Shown piece after piece: positions 47,990 to 58,127 of a stretch of DNA of 64,000 nt. The notes beneath the pieces are model-generated. The model worked only from the letters and a program-made list of their open reading frames with translations. It had not been told where the DNA came from and did no database searches. The DNA lies in assembly GCA_028292545.1 (NCBI GenBank), contig JAQGMC010000013.1:80672-144671 (forward strand). Reading direction: 5' to 3'. Every line of letters starts with the position of its first letter. The stretch's first letter is position 1. This stretch comes from Paucimonas sp. (lineage in GTDB: Bacteria > Pseudomonadota > Gammaproteobacteria > Burkholderiales > Burkholderiaceae_D). A program made the position numbers and the translations under genes.

Positions 47990-50401
47990 TCAGCGCTCTG
48001 CCGACCCACCACCATCGATTGCGCCGCGCGCCGCAGCCCGCGCCGCGCTCACCGGATCGACCGGTTCATCGACACCTGCCACCGTCACGCTTTCACCACT
48101 CGCGCTGATCACGCTTGACCCGCTGGCGCCGCTGCCGCTTCGCTGCACAAGCAGCGCGCCCTCGGTGCCGGAAGCGCTGCCACCGGGCCGCAACCAGGGC
48201 CGGCTCGGTTCGCCGCCAGCCATCATTTCAGCGCGCGCAGGTTTCGGAAAGCGCGCCTTGGCGTCGATCTGCTTTTCCTTGAGCAGCGTCTTGTAGAAAT
48301 CGCCGACCAGGCTGAGCGCATTGTGGCCGCCCTGGCCCCAGTAATTGCTGCGCATGGTGACGCGGGCATCGTTGAAGCCGACCCAGGCGCCGGTGACCAG
48401 GCCGGGATGCATCAGGATGAACCAGCCATCGGTGTTGAATTGCGTGGTGCCAGTCTTGCCGGCCACATCACCCTGGATCGCGTAACGGTTGCGGATTTCC
48501 GCGCCGGTGCCGCGGCTGACCACGCCGCGCATCATGTCGATCAATTCCACCGCCGTGGTTTCTGTCATCGCCGTCTTGGCTTCGGCGCCGAATTGCGCCA
48601 GCACCTTGCCGCGGCGGTCAGTGATGCGCTTGACCACGAGCGGCTCGCGATACTGGCCGACGCTGGCAATGGTGGAATAAGCCGACACCATTTCCAGCAG
48701 GGTCACCGGACTGGTGCCCAGCGCCAGCGAGGGCACGGCATCCAGGCGGCTGCGGGTGATGCCGCTGGCGCGCGCCAGGTTGACAATGTCGGGCAAGCCG
48801 ACATCCTGCATCACTTGCGCGGTGATGCTGTTGCGCGACATGACCAGGCCCTCGCGCATCGTCATCGGCATTTCGGTGGGCGCGCCCATGTCGGTGGGCA
48901 TCCAGCTCTCGCCCTGGGCCGAGCGGATATTGACGCGGGTATCGAGGTAGGTTCGCATCGGGCTAAAGCCGCGCTCCAGCGCCGCGCCGTACACCATGGG
49001 CTTGAAGGTGGAGCCAGGCTGGCGCAAGGCTTGCGCCACATGGTCGAACTGGTCACGCGCAAAATCGCGGCTGCCGACCCAGGCCTTCACTTCACCGGTA
49101 TTGGGGTCCATGGCCACCATGCCGGCTTCCAGGCGCGTCTTGCTGGCCTGCAGCTGCGCCATGAATTTCGCATCTGCGCGCAGCGCGGCCATCATTGCTT
49201 GCGGGCTGTTGCCAGCTTCCACGCCACGCCGGTATTGGGGCGATTCGCGGATGAAGGCTTGCAGCAGGTCGTCGCGACTGCGCCAGAAATAATTGAAAGG
49301 CTGGACTTGCTGCTGCTTCTTCAGGTAGGCGGCGGCAGAGTGCGACAGCACCCGCCCGGAAGGCGTTGACCACTCGACGTCCGCAATAGCCTGCAGCGAT
49401 TTCGTCTGCTTGTCGACCGCGGCAATGGCCATCTCCTGCAAGCCGGTGTCGAGGGTGGTGTGGATCACCAGGCCGTCGGTGTAAAGGTCTACCTGGTTCT
49501 TGTCGGCCCAGTCCAGCAGCCAGCGGCGCACATATTCGGTGTAATGCATGGCCGGCTCATAGCCCGGTTCTTCCTGCCGGCTGAAACGCAGCTGCAGGGG
49601 CTGGGCCGTCATCCTCTGCACTGTCGCCTGCGGCAGTTCGCCAGTCTTGGCAAGCTGCGCCAGCACGGTATTGCGGCGGGTGCGGGCGCGTTCCGGATTC
49701 ACCACCGGGTTGTAGTAATGGGTGCCCTTGAGCATGCCGACCAGGGTGGCGCTTTCCAGCGGCCCGAGTTCGCTGGCGGTGCTGGCGAAATAGGTGCGCG
49801 CCGCCATTTCTATCCCGAACACGTTGTAGAGGAAGGGCACCGTATTCAGGTAGATTTCCAGTATCTGGTCTTTGCTGTGGGTGCGCTCGATTTCAAGCGC
49901 AGTCAGCATTTCCTTCACCTTGCGCGTCGCGTTGCGGCTGCGGCCGATCTCTTCCGGGAACAGGTTGCGCGCAAGTTGCTGGGTCAGGGTCGATCCGCCT
50001 TGCGTGTCGCCTTGCAGGGTTTGCCAGGCAGCAGAGGCGGTGCGCTTGAAGTCGACGCCCCGATGCTCATAGAAGCGGCGGTCTTCAGTGGCCAGCAAGG
50101 CCCGGATCACCCAGGGGGAAACCTGGTCGAGCTTGATCCACTCGCGCTGGATATTTTTGAATTGCGTCAGCTGCCGTCCGTCTGCGGACAGCACCACGCT
50201 GGGCTGCTCGGCACGCAGTTCGCTCAAGTGATCGACGTCGGGAATGTCGCGCTTGAGTTGCCACACTTGCCACAGCACGAAGCCGGCCGCGGCCACGGCC
50301 AGCAGCACCAGCACTGAGCCCAATACAAGTAGTCGCCGCAACCACGGGGAACGACCTGCGATGTTCGACGCTTGCCGGCGCGCCTGCGGGCCTCGCTCCA
50401 C
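47990..50401 (-). CDS. Class A penicillin-binding protein (transglycosylase/transpeptidase, PBP1A-like)
   Basis: GT51 motifs ATEDRRFYEHRGVDF and GGSTLTQQLARNLF; transpeptidase motifs incl. AGKTGTTQFNTDGWF. Confidence 0.94.
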   Translation of the reverse strand: MERGPQARRQASNIAGRSPWLRRLLVLGSVLVLLAVAAAGFVLWQVWQLKRDIPDVDHLSELRAEQPSVVLSADGRQLTQFKNIQREWIKLDQVSPWVIRALLATEDRRFYEHRGVDFKRTASAAWQTLQGDTQGGSTLTQQLARNLFPEEIGRSRNATRKVKEMLTALEIERTHSKDQILEIYLNTVPFLYNVFGIEMAARTYFASTASELGPLESATLVGMLKGTHYYNPVVNPERARTRRNTVLAQLAKTGELPQATVQRMTAQPLQLRFSRQEEPGYEPAMHYTEYVRRWLLDWADKNQVDLYTDGLVIHTTLDTGLQEMAIAAVDKQTKSLQAIADVEWSTPSGRVLSHSAAAYLKKQQQVQPFNYFWRSRDDLLQAFIRESPQYRRGVEAGNSPQAMMAALRADAKFMAQLQASKTRLEAGMVAMDPNTGEVKAWVGSRDFARDQFDHVAQALRQPGSTFKPMVYGAALERGFSPMRTYLDTRVNIRSAQGESWMPTDMGAPTEMPMTMREGLVMSRNSITAQVMQDVGLPDIVNLARASGITRSRLDAVPSLALGTSPVTLLEMVSAYSTIASVGQYREPLVVKRITDRRGKVLAQFGAEAKTAMTETTAVELIDMMRGVVSRGTGAEIRNRYAIQGDVAGKTGTTQFNTDGWFILMHPGLVTGAWVGFNDARVTMRSNYWGQGGHNALSLVGDFYKTLLKEKQIDAKARFPKPARAEMMAGGEPSRPWLRPGGSASGTEGALLVQRSGSGASGSSVISASGESVTVAGVDEPVDPVSAARAAARGAIDGGGSAER

Positions 50402-50550
50402 TATTCACTCCTTGTTCGGACAGGAGCTTTTATGACCGGCAGGCGCGCCTTTAGTTTGTCGTGCAGTCAGGAAGATTATCAACCCGCAAAAGTTGCGAAC
50501 CATCTTGCTTGCGGCGCGGCAATGCAAAACATTGCCGCGCGCTTCCCGAT

Positions 50551-53500
50551 TCAGGCGGCGTGCAAGCCCGCCCCATCCGCGGCGCGCAGTTTATGCAACA
50601 GCCTTTGCTGCTTTTCCATCGCCGTCTTCAGGTGCCGGTCCTTCACATGGCCATAGCCGCGTATGTCCTCGGGTATGCTGGCCAGCGCAACCATGTCAGC
50701 CAGGTTGGTTGCCGACAGGCGTGGCAGCAATTCGGCAAGCAGGTCGCGATAGGCTTGCACCAGTTGCCTCTCGGTTCGGCGTTCTGCCGTATAAGCAAAC
50801 ACATCCAAGGCCGTGCCGCGCAGGAAGCGCAGCCGCGACAGCAGCCGGAAAGCCTTCATCATCCACGGACCATAACTGCGCTTGACCAGCTGGCCGCGGG
50901 CATCGCGCCGTGCCAGCAGCGGCGGCGCGAGGTGGAAGTGGATCTTGTAATCGCCCTCGAACATGGCGGCGATCTTTTCTTCGAAGCCGGTGCCAGCATG
51001 CAGGCGCGCCACTTCATATTCATCCTTGTATGCCATCAGCTTGAACAGGTAGCGTGCCACCGCTTCAGTCAGGCGCAGCGCGCGGCCGGGCTCGCCCAGC
51101 GCGGTTTCTGCCTGCCGCACCTGCTCGACGAAAGCGCGGTATTTTGCGGCATAGGCAGCATCCTGGTAGTCGACGAGGAATTTTTCTCGCGTGGCAATCA
51201 ATTGCTCGAGGCCGGGCGCACGCTTGAATTCAATCACTTGTGCCGGCGTGTTCTTGCGCACAACTTGCTCCACCGCCGTCAGGTCATGCGCAGCCAGCCG
51301 TCCCCACTGGAAGGATTGCTGGTTGAACTCGACCGATACCGCATTGAGTTCAATGGCGCGCATCAGTGCAGCTTCCGACAGCGGCAGCCAGCCTTTTTGC
51401 CAGGCATAGCCCAGCATGAACATATTGGTGGCGATGCTGTCTCCCATCAGCGCCGTTGCGATACGGCTGGCGTCGAGGAATTCAACGCCGGCGCCGCCGC
51501 AGGCGCGCAGGATTTCAGCGCGCGCCGACTGGTCCGGAAACTGCCAGTCGGGATTGCGCACGAAAGCGGCGGTCGGCGTGTCGTGGGAATTGATTGCCGC
51601 GTGGGTAAGACCTTCGCCCATGCGCGACAAGGCGTCGCGGCCGGCTGTCACTACCAGGTCGCAACCGATCACCAGGTTGGCCGCGCCAGTGCCAACCCGG
51701 GTCGAATGCAAGTCGTCGGGATGGTCGGCAAGGCGCACATGCGACAACACCGGCCCACCCTTTTGTGCCAGGCCACTCATGTCCAGCACGCTGCAAGCCC
51801 GGCCTTCCACATGCGCGGCCATTGCAATGATCTGGCCGACGGTGATGACGCCGGTGCCGCCGATGCCAGTCACCAGGATGCCGAAATTATCGACCGACGC
51901 TGGCAGCGGCGGATGCGGCAAGTCAGTGTTGAGCGCGCCTGGCGTGGCGCGCGCCGTCTCGGGTTTCTTGGGCTTGCGCAGCGCGCCGCCTTCCACCGTG
52001 ACGAAGCTGGGGCAGAAACCGTCAAGACAAGAATAATCCTTGTTGCAGGATGACTGGTTGATTTGCCGCTTGCGGCCGAATTCGGTTTCCAGCGGCTCCA
52101 CCGACAGGCAGTTGGATTTCACGCTGCAGTCGCCACAGCCTTCGCAAACCAGGTCGTTGATGACGACCCGTTTGGCCGGGTCGGGGAAGGCATTGCGTTT
52201 GCGGCGGCGCCGTTTTTCAGAGGCGCAGGTCTGGTCATAAATCATCGCCGACACGCCGGGGCATTCACGCAGTTCGCGCTGCACGTCGTCCAGTTCGCTG
52301 CGGTGGCGCACCGTCACGCCCGCAGCCCATGCATAGCCGGACGGATATTTGTCGGGCTCGTCGGTCACAACCACGATCGGCGCCACGCCCTCTGCCGCCA
52401 ACTGGCGCGAAATGATGCCGGGGTCGAGCGGGCCGTCGAAACTCTGGCCGCCCGTCATTGCCACCGCATCGTTGAACAGCACTTTGTAGGTGATATTCAC
52501 CTTGGCCGAGACGGCTGCGCGTATGGCCAGCAAGCCGGAATGGAAATAGGTGCCGTCGCCCAGGTTGGCGAAGACATGCTTTTCGCTGGTGAACGGAGCA
52601 TTGCCGATCCAGGTCGCGCCCTCGCCACCCATGTGGGTGAAGGTGGCGGTTTCACGGTCCATCCACAGCGCCATGTAATGGCAACCGATGCCGGCCAGTG
52701 CGCGGCTGCCTTCGGGCACCTTGGTCGAAGTGTTATGCGGGCAACCGGAACAGAAGTGCGGAATGCGATCTTTTTCCGGATCAGGCTTGCTGCTGGCCAC
52801 CTGCAGCGCTTGCTTGGCTTCCAGGTAAGCGATGCGTTCGCGAATGCGCGCCGCGGCCGGATGGCCAGCGAAATAACGCTCGATGCGGCTGGCGATGGCG
52901 CGCGCGATTTGCGCCGGGTTCAGTTCATAAGTGGCTGGCAGCAGCCAGTGGCCGTGGCCTTCGCGCTGGCTGTTACTCCACTCCCCGGTGTCGTCGAATT
53001 TACCCACCACGCGCGGACGCACGTCGTCGCGCCAGTTGTACAACTCTTCCTTCAACTGGTATTCGAGTATCTGGCGTTTTTCCTCGACCACGAGGATTTC
53101 TTCCAGCCCTTGGGCAAAGGCGCGCACGCCTTCGGCTTCAAGCGGCCAGGTCATGCCGACCTTGAACAGGCGGATGCCGATATCGCGCGCCAACGCTTCA
53201 TCAATGCCAAGGTCGTCCAATGCCTGGCGCGTGTCGAGATAGGATTTGCCGGCGGTGACGATGCCAAAGCGGGCATGGGGGCTATCCCACACCACCCGGT
53301 TCAAGCGGTTGGCGCGGGCATAGGCCAGGGCGGCATACCACTTGTAATTGTTCATCCGCGCTTCCTGCTCCAGCACGGCATCGGGCCAGCGGATGTTCAG
53401 GCCGCCGGGCGGCAATTCGAAATCGGTGGGCAGCGCGATCTGCACCCGGTCCGGATCGATGTCCACCGTTGCGCCAGACTCCACCACGTCGGTCACGCAT

Positions 53501-54129
53501 TTCATTGCCACCCATAGCCCGCTATAGCGGCTGAGCGCCCAGCCATGCAAGCCATAGTCGAGATATTCCTGTACCGATGATGGATACAGCACCGGAATGC
53601 CGCAAGCCTTCAGGATGTGTTCGCTCTGGTGGGCGACAGTGGAAGACTTGGCCGCATGGTCGTCGCCGCAAACCACCAGCACGCCGCCGTAGGGCGAGGT
53701 GCCGGCGCTGTTGGCATGCTTGAAGACGTCGCCACAACGGTCCACGCCCGGGCCTTTGCCGTACCACATCGAAAACACGCCATCGTATTGCGCGCCGGGA
53801 AACAGGTTGACTTGTTGCGTGCCCCAGATGCTGGTCGCGGCCAAGTCTTCATTCAAGCCGGGATTGAAGCGCACGTGGTGCTGTTCGAGGTGGGCACGGG
53901 CTTTCCAGGCGGTCTGGTCGACGCTTCCCAGCGGCGAGCCGCGGTAGCCTGAAATGAAACCTGCGGTATTGAGTCCGGCTGCCTGGTCGCGCTGGCGCTG
54001 CAGCATAGTCAGGCGAATCAGTGCCTGCGTGCCGGTGATGAAAACCCGACCCCGTTGCAGCGTGTATTTGTCGTCGAGGCCGATGCCGTCCGCCGCAACG
54101 CCTGGCATTGCGCCTGTGGGTGCATTCAT
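50551..54129 (-). CDS. Indolepyruvate ferredoxin oxidoreductase family protein (fused alpha/beta-type)
   Basis: TPP/2-oxoacid oxidoreductase strings (GSVDQTAWKARAHLEQHHVRFNPGLNEDLAATSIWGTQQ), Cys-rich CSGCPHNTST, C-terminal GIGGTGVITVGQIIAMAAH. Confidence 0.92.
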   Translation of the reverse strand: MNAPTGAMPGVAADGIGLDDKYTLQRGRVFITGTQALIRLTMLQRQRDQAAGLNTAGFISGYRGSPLGSVDQTAWKARAHLEQHHVRFNPGLNEDLAATSIWGTQQVNLFPGAQYDGVFSMWYGKGPGVDRCGDVFKHANSAGTSPYGGVLVVCGDDHAAKSSTVAHQSEHILKACGIPVLYPSSVQEYLDYGLHGWALSRYSGLWVAMKCVTDVVESGATVDIDPDRVQIALPTDFELPPGGLNIRWPDAVLEQEARMNNYKWYAALAYARANRLNRVVWDSPHARFGIVTAGKSYLDTRQALDDLGIDEALARDIGIRLFKVGMTWPLEAEGVRAFAQGLEEILVVEEKRQILEYQLKEELYNWRDDVRPRVVGKFDDTGEWSNSQREGHGHWLLPATYELNPAQIARAIASRIERYFAGHPAAARIRERIAYLEAKQALQVASSKPDPEKDRIPHFCSGCPHNTSTKVPEGSRALAGIGCHYMALWMDRETATFTHMGGEGATWIGNAPFTSEKHVFANLGDGTYFHSGLLAIRAAVSAKVNITYKVLFNDAVAMTGGQSFDGPLDPGIISRQLAAEGVAPIVVVTDEPDKYPSGYAWAAGVTVRHRSELDDVQRELRECPGVSAMIYDQTCASEKRRRRKRNAFPDPAKRVVINDLVCEGCGDCSVKSNCLSVEPLETEFGRKRQINQSSCNKDYSCLDGFCPSFVTVEGGALRKPKKPETARATPGALNTDLPHPPLPASVDNFGILVTGIGGTGVITVGQIIAMAAHVEGRACSVLDMSGLAQKGGPVLSHVRLADHPDDLHSTRVGTGAANLVIGCDLVVTAGRDALSRMGEGLTHAAINSHDTPTAAFVRNPDWQFPDQSARAEILRACGGAGVEFLDASRIATALMGDSIATNMFMLGYAWQKGWLPLSEAALMRAIELNAVSVEFNQQSFQWGRLAAHDLTAVEQVVRKNTPAQVIEFKRAPGLEQLIATREKFLVDYQDAAYAAKYRAFVEQVRQAETALGEPGRALRLTEAVARYLFKLMAYKDEYEVARLHAGTGFEEKIAAMFEGDYKIHFHLAPPLLARRDARGQLVKRSYGPWMMKAFRLLSRLRFLRGTALDVFAYTAERRTERQLVQAYRDLLAELLPRLSATNLADMVALASIPEDIRGYGHVKDRHLKTAMEKQQRLLHKLRAADGAGLHAA

Positions 54130-54324
54130 TTCGTAAAGTCTCCGTCCAAAAATTTTGTCTTTGGTGCGATCGTGTTTTCGCATTGGCAACCGGCCTTGTG
54201 GGCCAGTCCTTGCCTGACGTTCGCTACGGTAGCACAAGCCGCCGTGTCGCCACACGGCATGACGCAAAGGGCGCGCGGCTGGATTACCGGTTACTGGCTT
54301 GTGCTGCTTTGCTGCCTTGCTGCT

Positions 54325-55440
54325 TCAGGCTTGATCGGCCGACGCATCCTTCAACACGCCGCGCCGGATCTGGTCCAACTCTATCGATTCGAACAAGGCG
54401 CGGAAGTTGCCTTCGCCGAAGCCCTGGTCGCCCTTGCGCTGGATGATTTCAAAGAAGATCGGCCCGATTACGTTCTGGGTAAAAATTTGCAGTAGCAATT
54501 CGCGCCGGTTGCCGTCGCTATGGCCATCCACCAGCAGCCGCAGCCGCCGCAATTCATCCAGCTTCTCGCCATGGGAAGGCAGGCGCCGATCGATCAAGTC
54601 GTAATACGCATCGATCGTGTCTTGGAAAGGAATGCCATTGTCGCGCATGGTTTGCACGGTGGCATAGATGTCGTCCGTGCCCAGCGCAATATGCTGTATG
54701 CCTTCGCCGTGATACTGGTCCAGGTATTCCGCGATCTGTGACTTGTCGTCTGAGGATTCATTGATCGGAATGCGGATCTTGCCGCAGGGCGAGGTCATGG
54801 CTTTCGACTTCAATCCCGTCAGGCGGCCTTCGATATCGAAATAGCGGATCTCGCGGAAGTTGAACAGGGTTTCATAGAAGCCGGCCCATTCCTTCATGCG
54901 CCCGCGGTGGACGTTGTGGGTCAGGTGGTCGATATAAGTCAGTCCGAAGCGGGGCGGGTTCGGGTTTGCGCCAGGTATCCCGACGAAATCGACGTCATAG
55001 ATGCTGATGTCGCCGATGCCACCCGCGCCGCCTTTCTTGCCGCGCCAGCGATCGACGAAGTACAGCAGCGAATCGCCCACGCCCTTGATGGCTGGAATAT
55101 TCAATTCCATCGGCCCGGTCTTGTTGTCGAAGCCCCAGGCGCCCAGCTCCAGCGCGCGCCGGTAGGCGAAGGCCGCATCGTCGACCCGGATTGCGATTGC
55201 GCACACGCTTGGGCCGTGCTGGCGCGCAAAGCGCTGCGCAAAGGAATCCTGCTCGGCATTGATGATGAAATTGACTTCGCCCTGGCGGTACAGGGTCACA
55301 TCCTTGTGGCGGTGGCGGGCAATGGCCGAGAAGCCCATTTTTTCAAACAGCGCGCCCAGCGCTTTCGGGTCTGGCGCCGCATATTCGACAAATTCAAATC
55401 CGTCGGTGCCCATCGGGTTATGCCAGTTCTGGAATTCCAT
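54325..55440 (-). CDS. hppD: 4-hydroxyphenylpyruvate dioxygenase
   Basis: GFEFVEYAAPDP, IDHLTHNVHRGRM, GEGIQHIALGTDDIYATV, GPIFFEIIQRKGDQGFGEGNFRALFESIE. Confidence 0.96.
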   Translation of the reverse strand: MEFQNWHNPMGTDGFEFVEYAAPDPKALGALFEKMGFSAIARHRHKDVTLYRQGEVNFIINAEQDSFAQRFARQHGPSVCAIAIRVDDAAFAYRRALELGAWGFDNKTGPMELNIPAIKGVGDSLLYFVDRWRGKKGGAGGIGDISIYDVDFVGIPGANPNPPRFGLTYIDHLTHNVHRGRMKEWAGFYETLFNFREIRYFDIEGRLTGLKSKAMTSPCGKIRIPINESSDDKSQIAEYLDQYHGEGIQHIALGTDDIYATVQTMRDNGIPFQDTIDAYYDLIDRRLPSHGEKLDELRRLRLLVDGHSDGNRRELLLQIFTQNVIGPIFFEIIQRKGDQGFGEGNFRALFESIELDQIRRGVLKDASADQA

Positions 55441-55521
55441 CCGCGCCTCCTGATCGATCTGGCAAGTATAGGCAGGCGAATGGGGCAGAAAATTGCGAAA
55501 TCAGTCGCGGCCAAGCAAAGT

Positions 55522-55538
55522 GCGCAATAAAATTGCGC
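55522..55538. promoter_or_regulatory. Palindromic putative Lrp/AsnC-family operator between hppD and lrp
   Basis: GCGCAAT-aaa-ATTGCGC; additional ATTGCG half-site at 55492-55497. Confidence 0.6.
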
Positions 55539-55562
55539 GAATCACCGTTATGGAGGCTGGAA

Positions 55563-56060
55563 ATGCGTGCCGCAAAGCTGGATTCGATCGATCGCAAGAT
55601 ATTGGCGGTGCTGCAGCAGGATGGCAGCCTGTCCAACCAGGAAGTCGCCGAGCGCGTCAACCTGTCGCCCTCGCCCTGCCTGCGGCGCATACGGCACCTG
55701 GAGGAAGCCGGTGTGATCCGGGCTTATGTCGCGTTGCTTGAGCCGGAAAAAATCGGGTTGGGCTTGCTGGCCTACGTCAATGTGCGGCTCGAAAAGCACG
55801 ATACCTCGCCCGTGGCGCGCAAGCCACGGCGCACACCGCAAGAGGATTTCGCAGCGGCGATTGCGAACTGGCAGGAAGTCGTGGCCTGTTATGCGATGAC
55901 GGGCGACATGGATTACCTGCTGCGCGTGCATGTCGAGGACATGGCGCATTTCTCGCGTTTCATGATGGAGTCGCTGCTGCGCCATCCGGCGGTGCTGGAT
56001 GTGAAATCAAGCTTCGCGCTGCTGAAGATCAAGGATACGACAGCCTTACCGCTGGTCTGA
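55563..56060 (+). CDS. Lrp/AsnC family transcriptional regulator
   Basis: LDSIDRKILAVLQQDGSLSNQEVAERVNLSPSPCLRRIRHLEEAGVI. Confidence 0.95.
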   Translation: MRAAKLDSIDRKILAVLQQDGSLSNQEVAERVNLSPSPCLRRIRHLEEAGVIRAYVALLEPEKIGLGLLAYVNVRLEKHDTSPVARKPRRTPQEDFAAAIANWQEVVACYAMTGDMDYLLRVHVEDMAHFSRFMMESLLRHPAVLDVKSSFALLKIKDTTALPLV

Positions 56061-56759
56061 ACCGCTGCGCTGGCCGGGCCGTGGCCGCAACCATTTTCCG
56101 ATCGCGCGCAGGTAAGCCTTGAAAGTGTAGTCGAAGGCGGCCAGCTGGTCGTCCACCGCTTCTTGCATGATGCTGGCGGGACTGGCCGGTTCCAGCTTCA
56201 GGTAGGCGTCGGCTTCGCCGTAGGCGCGCTGGATCTGCATGCCGGCTTTTTTGGCGATGTGCATCATGGTTGCGTTGGACGACAGGCAATGCATGTACAA
56301 GGTATCGATATCGGCATTCTTGAAGTGCATCGCGGCGCGTTCGAACAGGCGGCTGCCGATGCCGCGTCCGCGCGCGCTGGCCGCGACGGATACGCCAAAT
56401 TCCCCGACCTGTTCCTTCACCGTGGCTTGCCCATACCAGGGCCGCGCCTCGCGCGGCGCAAATGCCAGGTGGGCCACGCCCACCAGCCTGAAGGCGGAAT
56501 CGAACACGCCGAAGATCACGTCGCGTTGGAAATCCAGCCCGGCCACATAGCGTTCCACCAACTCATCCGTCAGCGGGCTGCCAAAGCGCAGCAAGCGGTC
56601 ATCCGGGCCGAGCGCAAGAAAATGCCGCAGCAGGCGGCGGCGGTGCCGCTCTGACAAGGCTTTGACGAGGACGGGGCTGCGTTTCTTGCCCCCGACGGGG
56701 CGGCGAGTGTATCCGGCAATCCAGTTCAAGAGCCGGGTCACTGTGCTGGAGGTGGCCAT
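56046..56759 (-). CDS. GNAT family N-acetyltransferase
   Basis: GEFGVSVAASARGRGIGSRLFERAAMHFKN. Confidence 0.9.
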   Translation of the reverse strand: MATSSTVTRLLNWIAGYTRRPVGGKKRSPVLVKALSERHRRRLLRHFLALGPDDRLLRFGSPLTDELVERYVAGLDFQRDVIFGVFDSAFRLVGVAHLAFAPREARPWYGQATVKEQVGEFGVSVAASARGRGIGSRLFERAAMHFKNADIDTLYMHCLSSNATMMHIAKKAGMQIQRAYGEADAYLKLEPASPASIMQEAVDDQLAAFDYTFKAYLRAIGKWLRPRPGQRSGSDQR

Positions 56760-56866
56760 TGCGTGTTCCCTGCGCGTTTTCCGTAAGATCTTGCGTCGCA
56801 TGTTGCAACGCACAATGCGCATTGTACGGGACACAGGGCCATCCTGCAGGCAACAAAAAGCGCGGT

Positions 56867-58108
56867 TCAGGCCGTGGGCCGGGCTTCCCAGACAGGCACT
56901 ATTGCGGCCACCCGCGCGCGCCGGATTGCCTCCGGTATCCGCTCCGGCTGGTCTGGATAGCGCTGCGCGGTTTCAGCGGCCACGCGGCCTGCTTCCACCG
57001 CTCGCGCGGCGGCCAGGGCGGCAAGCAGATAAGCCGCCTGCGGAAACGGGCGGTCTTCAAAGCCGGCGCGCCCGCCCTGGTCGCATTGGGCCGCCTGCAG
57101 CATTTGCGAAAAGCGCTCGGGCTTGCGGAAGGCGTCGCAGCGTTCGAACAGTTTCAGCAGCGTGTCGGCCCGCATTTCAAAGGCGCGGCCGACATTGCCG
57201 TGCTCGCGCGCCGTCATCAGCGCCACATCGCGGATGTCATTGGGCACTTTGAGCCGCTTGCATACTTCAGCCACCAGTTCCACGCTGCGCGCTTCATGCC
57301 CGTGGTGGCGCGGCCAGTTTGCCGGCGGCGTCACGCCCTTGCCCAGGTCATGCACGAGCGCGGCAAAGCGCACCGCCAGCGGTAACTTGAGCCGGGCCGC
57401 CAGGTCGACCACCATCATCACGTGCACGCCGGTATCGATTTCGGGATGATGTTGCGGCGGTTGCGGCACGCCCCACAGGCGATCCAGTTCGGGCAGGATG
57501 CGCGCCAGCGCGCCGCAGCCGCGCAGCAATGCAAACATGCGCGACGGATGCGCTTCCATCAAACCGCGCGCCAATTCCTGCCAGACGCGTTCGGGCACCA
57601 GCGCATCGACTTCACCGGCACGCACCATGTCGCACATCAGCGCATTGGTTTCCGGCGCCAGGCTGAAATCGTGGAAGCGGGCGGCGAAGCGCGCCACGCG
57701 CAGGATGCGCACCGGGTCTTCTGCGAACGCCGGCGAGACGTGACGGAAGATGCGCGCAGCCAGGTCTTGCTGGCCGTGGAAGGGATCGACGATGCTGCCG
57801 TCTTCGGCGCGCGCCATCGCATTGATGGTCAGGTCGCGCCGGGCCAGGTCCTGCTCCAGTGTCACGTCGGGCGAAGCGTGGAAATGGAAACCCTTGTAGC
57901 CAGGCCCAGTCTTGCGCTCGGTGCGCGCCAGCGCATATTCCTCATTGCTTTGCGGATGCAGGAAGACCGGGAAATCCTTGCCCACCGGACGAAAACCCGC
58001 GGCCAGCATTTCCCCGGGCGTGGCGCCCACCACCACATGGTCGCGGTCTTGCACCGGCAAGCCGAGCATGGCATCGCGCACCGCGCCGCCGACGACCCAG
58101 GTTTTCAT
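56867..58108 (-). CDS. cca: CCA-adding tRNA nucleotidyltransferase (multifunctional, HD domain)
   Basis: VVGGAVRDAMLGLPVQDRDHVVVG, RRDLTINAMA, HDLGKG HD motif. Confidence 0.96.
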   Translation of the reverse strand: MKTWVVGGAVRDAMLGLPVQDRDHVVVGATPGEMLAAGFRPVGKDFPVFLHPQSNEEYALARTERKTGPGYKGFHFHASPDVTLEQDLARRDLTINAMARAEDGSIVDPFHGQQDLAARIFRHVSPAFAEDPVRILRVARFAARFHDFSLAPETNALMCDMVRAGEVDALVPERVWQELARGLMEAHPSRMFALLRGCGALARILPELDRLWGVPQPPQHHPEIDTGVHVMMVVDLAARLKLPLAVRFAALVHDLGKGVTPPANWPRHHGHEARSVELVAEVCKRLKVPNDIRDVALMTAREHGNVGRAFEMRADTLLKLFERCDAFRKPERFSQMLQAAQCDQGGRAGFEDRPFPQAAYLLAALAAARAVEAGRVAAETAQRYPDQPERIPEAIRRARVAAIVPVWEARPTA

Positions 58109-58127
58109 GACCGCCTCATGGCCTGCC

